Below are positions 1 to 9,991 of a stretch of DNA of 64,000 nt, piece by piece (the first letter of the stretch is position 1; each line of letters starts with the position of its first letter). Both the position numbers and the translations under genes were made by a program. The notes under the pieces were generated by a model. It searched no databases. It had not been told where the DNA came from and worked only from the letters and a program-made list of their open reading frames with translations. This stretch comes from Aliivibrio wodanis (GTDB lineage: Bacteria > Pseudomonadota > Gammaproteobacteria > Enterobacterales > Vibrionaceae). The stretch lies in the NCBI GenBank assembly GCA_000953695.1, contig LN554846.1:1-64000 (forward strand), in the 5' to 3' direction.

Positions 1-312
1 AAGATCGCTTAATATATATAAGATCTTTTAAAGAGATCCTTTATTAGATCTATTATATAGATCGCCGATCTCTGTGGATAAGTGATAAATGATCAATAGG
101 ATCATATACTTTGGATCGATCTAAAGTTGTTACTTTTCTTTGATCTTCGATCGGATTACTTGAGGACAAATAGCTTACTTATCCACACGCATGTTGAGCC
201 TTAGATCTTATTCAATGGATAACTATAAGTTGATCACTGGATCTTTGTATAGTTATCCACATAGTAGCTATTTTCTATTTAATAACTTTTGTTACGTTTA
301 TAGATCGAATTA
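1..312. other. oriC: Chromosome replication origin oriC
   Basis: The block has the architecture of Escherichia coli oriC in the same order. At the left, AT-rich 13-mer-like units start at GATC positions 22, 35, 47 and 60 (spacing 13, 12, 13), the expected unwinding element. Three perfect DnaA boxes follow at 73-81 (TGTGGATAA), 179-187 and 253-261 (TTATCCACA), plus a weaker box at 214-222 (AATGGATAA), matching R1, R2, R4 and R3. Sixteen GATC Dam/SeqA sites lie within 312 bases. mioC follows directly and is transcribed towards the origin, as in E. coli. The window may cut the left edge; mnmG would be expected there. Confidence 0.95.
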
Positions 313-747
313 TTAACAAATGTTCTGTTTTAGCCACAACTCAGCAGGTTCTTCAGGAATGCTGCTTTGGGTTATATCAATTTCTAAAAGTGGGTATTTT
401 TCTATTGCACCGAGCTTAAGAAGGGTGTTTTGTAGAGATTTACCTGCTGCACAGTAGGTATCATAGTTCGAATCACCGATTGCAATAATGCCAAACTCTA
501 CTTCTGAAATATTACTAGCGTTATCGGATAACTGTTGAATAAAAGGTTTGATATTATCTGGGTAATCACCAGCTCCATGGGTTGATACAACTAATATCCA
601 GAAGCTATTCACTTCAATTTCAGTAAGATTTGGTTGATTATGGATATCTGTCATAATATCCATTTCTTCTAATAAATCAGCAATGTGATCGCCTACGTAC
701 TCAGCGCCACCAAGAGTACTCCCCGTAATAATAGATACGTTTTTCAT
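313..747 (-). CDS. mioC: Flavodoxin-like protein MioC
   Basis: A 144-residue cytoplasmic FMN-binding flavodoxin-fold protein. The FMN phosphate loop TGSTLGGAEYVGD lies at about residues 8-20, the second FMN loop STHGAGDYPDN near 55-65, and GDSNYDTYC near 91-99. MioC is known as a short flavodoxin linked to biotin synthase activity in E. coli; the physiological role here is inferred. It directly abuts oriC and is transcribed into it, so its transcription may influence origin firing as proposed in E. coli. Length matches the family (about 147). Confidence 0.93.
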   Translation of the reverse strand: MKNVSIITGSTLGGAEYVGDHIADLLEEMDIMTDIHNQPNLTEIEVNSFWILVVSTHGAGDYPDNIKPFIQQLSDNASNISEVEFGIIAIGDSNYDTYCAAGKSLQNTLLKLGAIEKYPLLEIDITQSSIPEEPAELWLKQNIC

Positions 748-763
748 GAATTTTTCCTATAAA

Positions 764-786
764 AAATGGGCTATTACAGCCCATTT
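764..786 (-). terminator. Terminator after mnmE
   Basis: Inverted repeat AAATGGGCT / AGCCCATTT with a five-base loop. Read on the minus strand it ends in a run of T, so it terminates mnmE before mioC. Confidence 0.75.
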
Positions 787-820
787 GTGTGTGATGATCT
801 AGGTAAGTATTAATGTAGTA

Positions 821-2188
821 TTATTTACCAATACAGAATGAAGTAAATATGCGGCCTAATAAATCATCTGAAGTAAATTCACCAGTGATTTCACTTAAGT
901 GTTGTTGAGCGATTCTAAGCTCTTCTGCTAAGATTTCACCTGCCATATAGCCTTCAAGCTGTTGTTGTCCTATATCAAGATGCTGAGCCGCTTTTTCTAG
1001 TGCTTCTAGATGGCGTCTACGAGCCATAAAACCACCTTCTTGATTACCAGAAAAACCCATACACTCTTTTAAATGTTCACGTAGAGCATCAACACCTTCG
1101 CCAGTTTTTGCAGATAAACGAATAAGTGTTGGATCGTTAACATGACAGATACCAAGATCTTCGCCTGTTTGATCTGCTTTATTACGGATCACTGTCATGC
1201 CCATTTTTTCTGGTAGTCGGTCAAGAAACTCTGGCCAAATTACTTTAGGATCGGTAGCGTCAGTGGTTGTGCCATCAACCATAAATAAAACGCGATCGGC
1301 TTGAGCAATTTCATCCCATGCTCGTTCAATACCAATACGCTCTACTTCATCAGAGGCTTCACGAAGGCCAGCAGTATCAATGATATGCAAAGGCATACCA
1401 TCAATGTGAATGTGCTCTCTTAGTACGTCACGCGTGGTTCCTGCTATATCAGTAACGATAGCGCTGTCTTTACCAGATAAGGCATTTAGTAGGCTAGATT
1501 TACCCGCATTAGGGCGTCCAGCAATAACTACTTTCATCCCTTCACGCATGATCGCCCCTTGATTAGCTTCTTTACGAACAGCATTTAAGTTATCAATGAT
1601 CCCTTGTAGATCACCGCTAACTTTGCCATCAGCAAGAAAATCGATCTCTTCTTCTGGGAAATCAATGGCGGCTTCAACATAAATTCGTAGGTAAATAAGT
1701 GATTCTACTAAGGTGTTAATTTTGTCTGAGAATACCCCTTGAAGTGAATTTAAGGCAGATTTTGCTGCTTCTTCAGAGCTGGCATCAATTAAATCAGCAA
1801 TCGCTTCAGCTTGCGCTAAGTCCATTTTGTCATTTAAGAAGGCTCTTTCTGAGAACTCTCCAGGACGAGCTGTGCGTATGCCATCGATTTTTAAAATACG
1901 TTTGATTAGCATGTCCATAACGACAGGGCCACCATGACCTTGTAGTTCTAGAACGTCTTCACCAGTGAATGAATGAGGATTTGGAAAGTAAAGTGCAATA
2001 CCTTGATCAAGTTCTACACCGTTTTTATCTTTAAACGGGGTGTATTCAGCGTAACGAGGCTTAAGAGCCTTTCCTACTACTTCTAGAGCGACTTGTTGAG
2101 CTTTAGGGCCTGAGACTCGAATGATGCCTACGCCGCCTCGGCCAGGGGCTGTTGCTTGTGCAACGATAGTGTCTGTATGTAATGTCAT
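821..2188 (-). CDS. mnmE: tRNA-modifying GTPase MnmE
   Basis: A 455-residue GTPase that, with MnmG, installs the 5-carboxymethylaminomethyl group on wobble uridine 34 of certain tRNAs. The N-terminal third is the tetrahydrofolate-binding TrmE domain. The inserted G domain has the P-loop GRPNAGKSS at about 224, DTAGLRE (switch II), NKAD and SAKTG motifs. The C-terminus is FCIGK, containing the catalytic cysteine of the CxGK motif. Length is normal. The gene lies downstream of yidC but has its own terminator and a hairpin separates the two, so it may be transcribed separately. Confidence 0.98.
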   Translation of the reverse strand: MTLHTDTIVAQATAPGRGGVGIIRVSGPKAQQVALEVVGKALKPRYAEYTPFKDKNGVELDQGIALYFPNPHSFTGEDVLELQGHGGPVVMDMLIKRILKIDGIRTARPGEFSERAFLNDKMDLAQAEAIADLIDASSEEAAKSALNSLQGVFSDKINTLVESLIYLRIYVEAAIDFPEEEIDFLADGKVSGDLQGIIDNLNAVRKEANQGAIMREGMKVVIAGRPNAGKSSLLNALSGKDSAIVTDIAGTTRDVLREHIHIDGMPLHIIDTAGLREASDEVERIGIERAWDEIAQADRVLFMVDGTTTDATDPKVIWPEFLDRLPEKMGMTVIRNKADQTGEDLGICHVNDPTLIRLSAKTGEGVDALREHLKECMGFSGNQEGGFMARRRHLEALEKAAQHLDIGQQQLEGYMAGEILAEELRIAQQHLSEITGEFTSDDLLGRIFTSFCIGK

Positions 2189-2238
2189 GATTATTCTTAA
2201 TGTCTATTGCTTGAGCATATTGTAAGCGGATAAAACAA

Positions 2239-2263
2239 AAAAGGCGACCAATGGCCGCCTTTT
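2239..2263 (-). terminator. Terminator after yidC
   Basis: Hairpin AAAAGGCG-a-CC / GG-c-CGCCTTTT with a three-base loop lies between yidC and mnmE. On the minus strand the stem is followed by TTTT, which fits an intrinsic terminator for the rpmH-rnpA-yidD-yidC transcript. Confidence 0.75.
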
Positions 2264-2286
2264 GTTTATCTCTTTAGAAAGTGAAC

Positions 2287-3912
2287 TTACTTAGAGTGTA
2301 AGCCCTTTTTCTCAAGTGCACGATAAATCAGAGTCTGCTGAATTAGCGTTACGATGTTTGATACTAACCAGTAAAGAACTAAGCCAGATGGGAACCATAA
2401 GAAGAACACGGTGAACATAACAGGCATGAATGTCATGATCTTCTGTTGCATTGGGTCCGTTACTGTCGTTGGGCTCATCTTCTGGATTAAGAACATACTT
2501 GCACCCATTAGTAATGGCAGGATGTAGTATGGGTCTTGTGCTGATAAATCCGTGATCCAACCAAAGAATGGAGTATGACGAAGTTCAACTGACTCCATTA
2601 GTGCCCAGTACAGAGAAATGAAGATAGGCATTTGAAGAACAATTGGTAAACAACCACCTAATGGGTTTACTTTTTCTTTCTTGTAAAGCTCCATCATTTC
2701 TTGGCTCATGCGTTGACGGTCGTCGCCAATACGCTCACGCATTGCTGTCAACTTAGGTTGAAGCATACGCATTTTAGCCATTGAAGTGTATTGTGCTTTC
2801 GTTAGTGGGTACATTGCACCACGAACGATGAAAGTCAGAACAATAATTGCTAGACCCCAGTTCACAACGATACCTTGAATGAAAGACAGCAGCTTGTGAA
2901 GTGGTGAAGCAATGAACCATAACCAACCGTAATCAACAGTTAAATCTAGGTATTCTTGAGTTTCTGCCATTTCTTTTTGTAGCTTAGGACCAGTCCAAAG
3001 TGTTGCTGAAAGCGTTTCTTCTTGGCCTGCAGGAATAGTTACCGAAGGCATACGAACGCCGATGTAACCGTAATCACCAGCAACACGAGAAGTTAGCGTT
3101 GCGCTATTTACGTTACGTGGGATCCAAGCTGAAGCAAAGTAGTGCTGTAGCATGCCTGCCCAACCTTGACCGTTTGTCATGTCGATAGATAAGTTTTTAT
3201 CTTCCATGTCGTCAAAGCTGTATTTTTTGTAGCGCGTATCTGCTGTTGAGTAAGCACCACCACGGTATGTTGGCATTGTTAAGCTGCCACCATCATCCAT
3301 TAAGTTTTGCTTTAAGTTTGCATACATCTCTACTGTTGCTGGTGCTGAAGATTGGTTATTCACCGTATATTCAACATCAACAGCATAGCTATCACGCTTA
3401 ACGATAAGAGTTTTAGTATAAGAAATACCATCTTTCTCTAGCGTTAAAGGAATACGTAATTCGTTTTGGCCATCAGCTAAAACGTAATCTGCTTTTTGTG
3501 TAGTAAATTGTGCACGGCCAGCATTTGAGTCAATACCTTGAGGGCCTATTAAGCCACTTTGAGCAATATAGCTGTGAGTCGCATCATTTTTAAGAAGAAT
3601 GAATTTTGCTTCAGAGTCTAATTCAGCGTCGTATTGATTAAGAACAGATTCAATGATGTCACCACCCAATGTATCTACTTTTAAAGTAAGCACATCAGTT
3701 GTGATTGTAATCAGCTTATCAGACTGTGCTGAATCTGCTGGAGTATCACTGCTTGCTGTCGAAGAAGTTGGAACATCACCATCCGTCTGTGTTTGTTGAA
3801 CGGTACTAACTGTAGCTGGTTGCTGCGGATTAGTTTCTACTTGCCATTGTTGGAAAAGTAAAAAAGAAACTAAAGCCAGTGCTAGCAACAGAATATTACG
3901 TTGGGTATCCAT
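2287..3912 (-). CDS. yidC: Membrane protein insertase YidC
   Basis: A 541-residue inner-membrane insertase working alone and with SecYEG. The N-terminal membrane anchor spans about residues 6-22, followed by a low-complexity Q/T/S linker and a large periplasmic beta-supersandwich domain to about 325. The conserved insertase core follows, with the critical arginine in the segment [15 protein letters not shown], the cytoplasmic helical hairpin rich in [16 protein letters not shown] and further membrane helices. Length matches the proteobacterial family. It sits two bases downstream of yidD in the conserved rpmH-rnpA-yidD-yidC operon. Confidence 0.98.
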   Translation of the reverse strand: MDTQRNILLLALALVSFLLFQQWQVETNPQQPATVSTVQQTQTDGDVPTSSTASSDTPADSAQSDKLITITTDVLTLKVDTLGGDIIESVLNQYDAELDSEAKFILLKNDATHSYIAQSGLIGPQGIDSNAGRAQFTTQKADYVLADGQNELRIPLTLEKDGISYTKTLIVKRDSYAVDVEYTVNNQSSAPATVEMYANLKQNLMDDGGSLTMPTYRGGAYSTADTRYKKYSFDDMEDKNLSIDMTNGQGWAGMLQHYFASAWIPRNVNSATLTSRVAGDYGYIGVRMPSVTIPAGQEETLSATLWTGPKLQKEMAETQEYLDLTVDYGWLWFIASPLHKLLSFIQGIVVNWGLAIIVLTFIVRGAMYPLTKAQYTSMAKMRMLQPKLTAMRERIGDDRQRMSQEMMELYKKEKVNPLGGCLPIVLQMPIFISLYWALMESVELRHTPFFGWITDLSAQDPYYILPLLMGASMFLIQKMSPTTVTDPMQQKIMTFMPVMFTVFFLWFPSGLVLYWLVSNIVTLIQQTLIYRALEKKGLHSK

Positions 3913-3914
3913 CG

Positions 3915-4172
3915 TTATTGTTCTCTGTCTTTATGCTGCTTGGGTGGGACGGGGTCATAGCCCCCATCATTCAAAGGATGACATTTTAATAGACGTTTGC
4001 CAGATAGCCAACACCCTTTTACTAAACCGTGTGACTTTAGTGCGCTAATTGCATAATGTGAACACGTTGGAGTAAATCGACAGCGAGGTCCAATCATTGG
4101 ACTGATGACGAGTTGATAAACACGGATTAGACCGATTGCTATCCACGAGAAGGGCGAGACAGGCGCTGCCAT
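3915..4172 (-). CDS. yidD: Membrane protein insertion efficiency factor YidD
   Basis: An 85-residue membrane-associated protein that assists YidC-dependent insertion. The family signature is clear: [18 protein letters not shown], then [12 protein letters not shown] and [14 protein letters not shown], with the three conserved cysteines. The N-terminus of its reading frame overlaps the end of rnpA by 34 bases, an arrangement conserved across bacteria that suggests translational coupling. Confidence 0.96.
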   Translation of the reverse strand: MAAPVSPFSWIAIGLIRVYQLVISPMIGPRCRFTPTCSHYAISALKSHGLVKGCWLSGKRLLKCHPLNDGGYDPVPPKQHKDREQ

Positions 4173-4492
4173 AATTTGTCTAATAGCTTGTTGAAGTCTT
4201 CGTTACTCAGTTCTTGAGCACTCTTTTTAGCGATAACCACAAAGTCTTTCGCAGGTAAGGTATGTTGCTTATTGCGGAAACTTTCACGAGTAATACGTTT
4301 AAACTTATTGCGACCAACAGCAGTTTTAATTTGCTTTTTAGGAACAGCAAGACCTAAACGAGGGTGTGATAGTGAATTTTCTCTGGCAAGAATGGTGAAG
4401 TGAGGTGAGCCGGCTCGGTGAGCTTGCTTGAAAACAAATTTGTAATCTTCGGGAGTTAACAAGCGTAACTCCCGAGAGAAGTCGTAATTCAT
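4139..4492 (-). CDS. rnpA: Ribonuclease P protein component
   Basis: A small basic protein that binds the RNase P RNA and helps tRNA 5' maturation. The RNR signature appears as [16 protein letters not shown] at about residues 58-73, and [22 protein letters not shown] precedes it. The frame is open from a TTG at 4495, but the adjacent ATG at 4492 gives the family-like start [12 protein letters not shown] (117 residues), so I use it. It lies 16 bases downstream of rpmH and overlaps yidD. Confidence 0.96.
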   Translation of the reverse strand: MNYDFSRELRLLTPEDYKFVFKQAHRAGSPHFTILARENSLSHPRLGLAVPKKQIKTAVGRNKFKRITRESFRNKQHTLPAKDFVVIAKKSAQELSNEDFNKLLDKLWQRLSRPSRG

Positions 4493-4508
4493 CAAAATAA
4501 TCTATTGA

Positions 4509-4643
4509 TTACTTAGATAGACGCTTACGGCCTTTAGCACGACGAGCGTTGATTGTGTTACGACCGTTCTTAGTTGCCATACGAGCACGGAAGCCGTGAG
4601 AACGTTTACGCTTAAGAACTGAAGGTTGGAAAGTGCGTTTCAT
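4509..4643 (-). CDS. rpmH: 50S ribosomal protein L34
   Basis: A 44-codon reading frame that reads [20 protein letters not shown] at the N-terminus and ends KGRKRLSK, an unmistakable L34. It has the usual very high Arg/Lys content and length. It is the first gene of the rpmH-rnpA-yidD-yidC operon, and a good sigma-70 promoter lies about 90 bases upstream. Confidence 0.97.
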   Translation of the reverse strand: MKRTFQPSVLKRKRSHGFRARMATKNGRNTINARRAKGRKRLSK

Positions 4644-4733
4644 GGTATTACCTTATTACTGATCAGTAGTTATAGGTTTGATTTAAACCCGGCGTGGGAC
4701 GTACATTCCGACGCCTCTCAACAAAGAGGCGGA

Positions 4734-4762
4734 ATTGTAATCATTGACAGAAAAATAGTCAA
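4734..4762 (-). promoter_or_regulatory. Sigma-70 promoter for rpmH operon
   Basis: On the minus strand TTGACT (4757-4762) and TACAAT (4734-4739) are separated by exactly 17 bases, close to the sigma-70 consensus. The predicted start is near 4727, giving an rpmH leader of about 84 bases that includes most of an inverted repeat (GCCTCT / AGAGGC) at 4713-4730. The leader's role is unknown. Confidence 0.75.
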
Positions 4763-4827
4763 TAAGAGGTTCCACGTATTTTCCGGACGATGAATTATAC
4801 GTTTTGTGAGCGAGAGCGCAAGGATCT

Positions 4828-5565
4828 TTATGCGATCCCGACTTGATTCAAGAACTTTTGTAATTTAGGATCCTGTGGATAACCAAAAATTTGCTCAGGC
4901 GTTCCTTGTTCGACGATCTTTCCGTCGGCCATATAGATAACTTTATCGGCCACTTCTTTAGCAAATTGCATTTCATGAGTAACGACCAACATGGTTTGAT
5001 GTTGAGTTGCTAATTTTTTCATTAATGCTAGCACTTCATTTACCCATTCAGGATCGAGTGCTGACGTGGGTTCATCAAACAATAGCAGCTCAGCTTCTAA
5101 TGCCATTGCTCTGCCAATACCTACGCGCTGCTGTTGACCCCCAGAAAGAGCGGCAGGGTAGCTATCTCCCTTATCTCCAAGGCCTATATCATCTAATATT
5201 TGTTGAGACTTTTTAAGTGCGTCAGCTTTGTTCCACTTGTGGACAGTTATTAAGCCTTCAGCAATATTTTGTCGTGCGGTCAAATGAGAGAATAAGGCGT
5301 AGTTTTGGAATATAAAGCCTGTTTTTCGTCGTAACGCTAATACTTCTGTCTTGGTATTTTTTTCAGCATCAACGCTGACATCATCAATACTGATGATCCC
5401 CTTATCGGCTGTTTCAAGAAAATTCACACATCTTAGTAAGGTGGACTTGCCTGTACCACTAGAGCCTATGATGGCAATTATCTCACCTTTATTAATCGTT
5501 AAATCAATACCAGAGAGAACTTCTGTATCACCAAAGCTTTTATGTAGGTTGGTTATTTTTATCAT
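4828..5565 (-). CDS. Amino acid ABC transporter ATPase (cystine type)
   Basis: A 245-residue ATP-binding subunit of a polar amino acid importer. Walker A GSSGTGKST is at about residues 34-42, the Q-loop is FIFQNYALF, the signature LSGGQQQRVGIGRAMA, Walker B LLLFDEPTSALDPE, and the H-loop VVTHEM. Overall similarity is to E. coli TcyN (YecC). It overlaps the permease gene by four bases, so the two are translationally coupled. Substrate assignment rests mainly on the binding protein and is inference. Confidence 0.9.
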   Translation of the reverse strand: MIKITNLHKSFGDTEVLSGIDLTINKGEIIAIIGSSGTGKSTLLRCVNFLETADKGIISIDDVSVDAEKNTKTEVLALRRKTGFIFQNYALFSHLTARQNIAEGLITVHKWNKADALKKSQQILDDIGLGDKGDSYPAALSGGQQQRVGIGRAMALEAELLLFDEPTSALDPEWVNEVLALMKKLATQHQTMLVVTHEMQFAKEVADKVIYMADGKIVEQGTPEQIFGYPQDPKLQKFLNQVGIA

Positions 5566-6233
5566 CGCACATAGGCCTTATTTAGTTTAGTTTCAGCCCA
5601 AGTTTGTACTCGGGTTAGAATAACGACAACACCCCAATAAATAAGAGCGACTGCTAAAAAGGCTTCAAAGAACTTAAAACTAGAAGAAGCTTCCATTTGT
5701 GCTTTTGCCATGATCTCTGAAACACCAAGAGTAAAGGCCAAAGAGGTAGATTTGATCATATCGATGAAATAATTCATTAATGAAGGTAAAGCAACTCGAG
5801 TTGCTTGAGGAAGGATGATACGACGCATCGCTTGAGGTGTTGTCATGCCGATAGATAAGCTTGCTTCCATTTGGCTGCGATCAACACCAATAATAGCGGC
5901 ACGAATACTTTCGGCCATATAAGCTGCAAAATGGAGCGTTAAACCAATAACAGCAGCACTAAAAGCATCTAATCCAACAAAAATTGGAAATACTTGCGGT
6001 AAACCATAATAAAGTAGGAACAATTGAACAAGTAGTGGTGTTCCGCGGAAGAAGCTGATGTAAAGCTGGCTAAGCTGATCCAATACCGGCACTTTAAAGA
6101 CTCGTAAGTTAGCAAGAATTAACGCTAGAGCTAGTGCAAAGAATAGGCCCCATATCGCCATTTCTAGTGTCGTACCTAGATACTTAAATAGTATCGGTAG
6201 GAGTTCAATCATATATGCAAAATCAAATCCCAT
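5562..6233 (-). CDS. Amino acid ABC transporter permease (cystine type)
   Basis: A 223-residue inner-membrane permease of the HisM/GlnP class with about five membrane helices. It shows YISFFRGTPLLVQLFLLYYGLP, a family segment, and the EAA loop AAIIGVDRSQMEASLSIGMT followed by RRIILPQATRVALPSL that contacts the ATPase. Closest in recalled sequence to E. coli TcyL (YecS). It follows the binding-protein gene by 153 bases, with a hairpin in between that may lower permease expression relative to the binding protein. Confidence 0.9.
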   Translation of the reverse strand: MGFDFAYMIELLPILFKYLGTTLEMAIWGLFFALALALILANLRVFKVPVLDQLSQLYISFFRGTPLLVQLFLLYYGLPQVFPIFVGLDAFSAAVIGLTLHFAAYMAESIRAAIIGVDRSQMEASLSIGMTTPQAMRRIILPQATRVALPSLMNYFIDMIKSTSLAFTLGVSEIMAKAQMEASSSFKFFEAFLAVALIYWGVVVILTRVQTWAETKLNKAYVR

Positions 6234-6311
6234 GATGTCTCTCTGTTATTGGTATAAAGAAAAGTGATGAGTAAACAGTATTGACTATATATTCGATAAG
6301 CAATAAACACA

Positions 6312-6344
6312 AAACCCACTACGCTATCGCTATATAGTGGGTTT
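6312..6344 (-). terminator. Hairpin between binding protein and permease genes
   Basis: Perfect 10-bp stem AAACCCACTA / TAGTGGGTTT with a 13-base loop; on the minus strand it ends TTTTGTG. It probably acts as a partial terminator or 3' stabiliser for the binding-protein message. Confidence 0.5.
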
Positions 6345-6386
6345 ATTCTTCATTTCAATGAATGCTTACTTAGTGATTAGTATGGC

Positions 6387-7139
6387 TTACTTAGTTACAT
6401 CTGCGTCAAACCATTTTTTAGATATTTGAGCTAGAGTTCCATCTGTACGCATTGCATCTAAGGCTTTATTCACCTCTTGTTGAAGCTTTTGGCCTTTTTC
6501 ATTTTTTACGAACGGCCAAGCATTTTCGATGGTTTCAAAAGGTTCGCCTGCTAATTGTAGAGGTAATCCTGATTTCTTAATCAATTGAGCAGCAGATAGA
6601 CGATCCATAACAAACGCATCAGAACGGCCTAGTGCTACATCATGCTCAATACCTGTGTCGTATGTTTTGATGTTTATTTGACCTGATTTGTCGTTATCAC
6701 GCAATAATTTCTCAAAATTAGAGCCTAAATTTACCGCCACTGTTTTTCCAGCTAAGTCATCAATACCCTTGATGCTGTCGTTACCTTTACGAACGGTAAT
6801 TTGAGCACCATCGACAACATAAGGGTCTGCAAAAAGGTATTTTGCTTCACGTGCTTCTGTTTTGGTAATTTGGTTTGAAATAGTATCAATACGACCGGTT
6901 TCTAATAGGCCAAATAAGCCCGAAAAACTCGCCGTTACGTATTCAACTTGGTAGTCATTACGGCGACCAATTTCGTCCCATAAATCGACTTCAAAACCTT
7001 GTAGTTTATCTTGCTTAACAAAGGTGAATGGGAAATAACGACCAGACATCCCTACTTTTACTTCGGTTGCCGCTTGTGCAAACTGTGTTGCGGCTAAGGT
7101 TAACGCTAATCCTGTAAGAATGTTCTTTGTCCATTTCAT
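6387..7139 (-). CDS. Periplasmic amino acid (cystine-type) binding protein
   Basis: A family 3 solute-binding protein with a signal peptide (MKWTKNILTGLALTLAATQF, cleavage after AQA). The mature part has VGMSGRYFPFTF, LQGFEVDLWDEIGRR, DTISNQITKTEAREAKYLF and an end KWFDADVTK that resembles E. coli TcyJ (FliY) KWFGADVTK. The frame opens five codons earlier, but that ATG overlaps GGGAG, which is well placed as ribosome binding site for the ATG at 7139, so I choose the shorter form (250 residues). Cystine is the best guess; another polar amino acid is possible. Confidence 0.9.
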   Translation of the reverse strand: MKWTKNILTGLALTLAATQFAQAATEVKVGMSGRYFPFTFVKQDKLQGFEVDLWDEIGRRNDYQVEYVTASFSGLFGLLETGRIDTISNQITKTEAREAKYLFADPYVVDGAQITVRKGNDSIKGIDDLAGKTVAVNLGSNFEKLLRDNDKSGQINIKTYDTGIEHDVALGRSDAFVMDRLSAAQLIKKSGLPLQLAGEPFETIENAWPFVKNEKGQKLQQEVNKALDAMRTDGTLAQISKKWFDADVTK

Positions 7140-7378
7140 GATTGATACTCCCATTATTCATCAGTGATAAGCATAGTACTTTTTTTGCGAGTGACCTCTA
7201 AATACCCTATGGTTATTTGTAATAACTAAACGATCAGTAGCGTCTATTTTTCATCCATTGTTGATGGATTTGGGTATAACTTAGGTAAAAAGTGTGTCGA
7301 TCTAGGTAAAAAAGCGTGATCGGTGTGAATAACTCCGATCTTATTCACTGGATCATCGATCTAATACTGGCACAATAG

Positions 7379-7387
7379 TTATCCACA
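7379..7387 (+). promoter_or_regulatory. DnaA box in dnaA leader
   Basis: A perfect TTATCCACA lies about 50 bases before dnaA, and several GATC sites cluster between 7299 and 7361. This fits autorepression by DnaA and SeqA control of dnaA, as known in E. coli. Confidence 0.8.
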
Positions 7388-7435
7388 GTATAAAATCGAT
7401 GACCTTTTTAAAATTAATTATGAGTGGGGTTGTCC

Positions 7436-8845
7436 GTGTCTTCATCGCTTTGGCTGCAGTGTTTACAGCGCCTTCAAGAAGAATTACCTTCCGCAGAATT
7501 CAGTATGTGGGTTAGACCCCTACAAGCTGAATTAAATGACAATACCCTTACGCTATTTGCGCCAAATCGATTTGTTCTCGATTGGGTGCGTGATAAGTAT
7601 TTAAATAGTATTAACTCATTATTAAATGAGTTCTGTGGTAGTGATATCCCTACTTTACGTTTTGAGGTAGGTAGCAAACCTGTCTCTGCGCCTCCAGTAC
7701 CTAAACAAAGTGCTGCGGATGTGGCAGCAGCTACATCGGCACCAGCGCAACTTCAAGCGCGTCAATCGGTACATAAACCCTGGGAATCAGCAGGCTCAGA
7801 GCCTATTGCAGCAGATTTAAATCATCGTTCAAACGTCAATCCTAAGCATAAGTTTACGAACTTTGTTGAAGGTAAATCAAACCAACTTGGATTAGCAGCC
7901 GCACGGCAAGTATCAGATAATCCAGGCACAGCTTACAATCCATTGTTTCTATATGGCGGTACAGGTCTGGGTAAAACCCATCTGTTACAGGCTGTGGGTA
8001 ATGCTATTATTGCTCGTAAACCAAATGCTAAAGTTGTGTATATGCATTCGGAGCGCTTTGTTCAGGATATGGTGAAAGCATTGCAGAATAACGCTATTGA
8101 AGAGTTCAAGCGTTATTATCGCAGTGTTGATGCTTTACTTATCGATGACATTCAATTTTTTGCTAATAAAGAGCGTTCTCAAGAAGAGTTCTTTCATACC
8201 TTTAATGCATTATTAGAGGGTAATCAGCAAATTATTTTGACATCAGATAGATACCCTAAAGAGATTAACGGCGTAGAAGATCGTTTAAAATCACGTTTTG
8301 GATGGGGTCTTACGGTTGCGATTGAACCGCCAGAATTAGAAACTCGCGTTGCTATTTTAATGAAGAAAGCAGAAGATCATCAGATTCATTTAGCCGATGA
8401 AGTTGCTTTTTTTATTGCGAAGCGTTTACGCTCAAATGTGCGTGAATTAGAAGGTGCATTGAATCGCGTTGTTGCTAATGCTAACTTTACTGGTCGCGCA
8501 ATTACGATTGATTTTGTACGTGAAGCTCTTCGAGATTTATTAGCGCTTCAAGAAAAGTTAGTCACGATCGATAATATTCAAAAAACCGTTGCTGAGTACT
8601 ACAAGATTAAAATGGCGGATTTATTGTCTAAACGCCGTTCTCGCTCTGTGGCTCGCCCACGTCAATTAGCAATGGCATTATCAAAAGAATTAACCAATCA
8701 CAGCTTGCCTGAGATCGGTGATGCGTTTGGTGGTCGTGATCATACGACGGTACTTCATGCTTGTCGTAAAATAGCGCAATTGCGTGAAGAGAGTCATGAT
8801 ATTAAAGAAGACTATTCTAACCTAATTCGTACATTATCATCGTAA
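7436..8845 (+). CDS. dnaA: Chromosomal replication initiator DnaA
   Basis: The initiator that binds DnaA boxes of oriC and loads DnaB. Domain I ([20 protein letters not shown]) is followed by a Q/A/P-rich linker, the AAA+ domain with Walker [10 protein letters not shown] and Walker [10 protein letters not shown], and the C-terminal helix-turn-helix with signature [15 protein letters not shown]. The frame opens at a GTG at 7424, but the GTG at 7436 gives the usual MSSSLW start and has GGGG spaced seven bases before it, so 469 residues is preferred. It heads dnaA-dnaN-recF-gyrB. Confidence 0.97.
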   Translation: MSSSLWLQCLQRLQEELPSAEFSMWVRPLQAELNDNTLTLFAPNRFVLDWVRDKYLNSINSLLNEFCGSDIPTLRFEVGSKPVSAPPVPKQSAADVAAATSAPAQLQARQSVHKPWESAGSEPIAADLNHRSNVNPKHKFTNFVEGKSNQLGLAAARQVSDNPGTAYNPLFLYGGTGLGKTHLLQAVGNAIIARKPNAKVVYMHSERFVQDMVKALQNNAIEEFKRYYRSVDALLIDDIQFFANKERSQEEFFHTFNALLEGNQQIILTSDRYPKEINGVEDRLKSRFGWGLTVAIEPPELETRVAILMKKAEDHQIHLADEVAFFIAKRLRSNVRELEGALNRVVANANFTGRAITIDFVREALRDLLALQEKLVTIDNIQKTVAEYYKIKMADLLSKRRSRSVARPRQLAMALSKELTNHSLPEIGDAFGGRDHTTVLHACRKIAQLREESHDIKEDYSNLIRTLSS

Positions 8846-8876
8846 GTCATTATCTACTTTTACATAAACGAGTATT

Positions 8877-9977
8877 ATGAAATTTTCTATTGAACGCAGT
8901 CTGTTATTAAAACCACTGCAACAAGTATCTGGTGCCCTTGGTGGCCGTCCATCATTACCGATCTTAGGTAATATCTTACTTCAGGTAGAAAATGGTCAAC
9001 TGTCGATGACAGCAACCGATTTAGAAGTAGAACTGATCAGTAAAATAACGCTAGAAGGTGATTTTGAAGCAGGTGCTGTAACTGTACCTTCACGTAAGTT
9101 TTTAGATATTTGTCGTGGTTTACCTGATAGTGCAGCCATTACGATCGTATTAGAAGGCGATCGTATTTTGGTTCGTTCTGGCCGCAGTCGATTTACATTG
9201 GCAACATTACCAGCAAATGATTTCCCAAACATTGAAGGTTGGCAGAGTGACGTTGAGATCACTTTATCTCAAGCTCAGCTTCGTAAGCTAATAGAAAGCA
9301 CACAGTTTTCTATGGCGAACCAAGATGTTCGTTACTACCTCAATGGTATGATGTTTGAAACGCAAGGTAATATCTTTCGTTCAGTTGCGACGGATGGTCA
9401 TCGAATGGCCGTATGTAATATGCCTATTGGACCTGAATTACCTGAACAGCAAGTGATCATGCCGCGCAAAGGAATTCAAGAACTGGTTCGCCTTCTTGAC
9501 TCGCCAGATCAGAGTGTTACCTTACAATTTGGTAATTCAAATGTGCGTGCCGAAGTGAATAATTTTGTGTTTACTTCTAAGCTTGTTGATGGACGTTTTC
9601 CTGATTACCGACGTGTAATGCCGCAAAGTAGTAATAAAACATTGGAAGCCGATTGTGACGAATTACGCCAAGCGTTTTCTCGTGCTGCGATCTTATCTAA
9701 TGAAAAATTCCGTGGTGTTCGCGTTAATTTAGCAAATAACCAAATGCGTATAACAGCAAACAACCCAGAGCAAGAAGAAGCAGAAGAGATCTTAGATGTA
9801 GATTTCCAAGGCGACGAGATTGAAATTGGGTTTAATGTAAGTTACGTATTAGATGTATTGAATACATTAAAATGTGAGCGTGTGCGAATTTCAATGACAA
9901 CAGCGAATGCAAGTGCGTTAGTTGAAGATTGCGCTAATGATGAAGCACAATACGTTGTTATGCCAATCCGTCTATAA
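8877..9977 (+). CDS. dnaN: DNA polymerase III beta sliding clamp
   Basis: The 366-residue ring-forming processivity clamp, with three similar domains and the expected length. Landmarks include GGRPSLPILGNILL near residue 22, FTLATLPANDFPNIE, YYLNGMMFET, VATDGHRMA and the C-terminal YVVMPIRL, which forms part of the peptide-binding pocket. It starts 31 bases after dnaA and precedes recF by 14 bases, so one transcript is likely. Confidence 0.98.
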   Translation: MKFSIERSLLLKPLQQVSGALGGRPSLPILGNILLQVENGQLSMTATDLEVELISKITLEGDFEAGAVTVPSRKFLDICRGLPDSAAITIVLEGDRILVRSGRSRFTLATLPANDFPNIEGWQSDVEITLSQAQLRKLIESTQFSMANQDVRYYLNGMMFETQGNIFRSVATDGHRMAVCNMPIGPELPEQQVIMPRKGIQELVRLLDSPDQSVTLQFGNSNVRAEVNNFVFTSKLVDGRFPDYRRVMPQSSNKTLEADCDELRQAFSRAAILSNEKFRGVRVNLANNQMRITANNPEQEEAEEILDVDFQGDEIEIGFNVSYVLDVLNTLKCERVRISMTTANASALVEDCANDEAQYVVMPIRL

Positions 9978-9991
9978 GATATTAATTATCA

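Noticed and set aside
4768-4783. GGTTCCACGT near rpmH as a parS half-site
   Set aside because: Only one half of the palindrome matches; the other half is unrelated.
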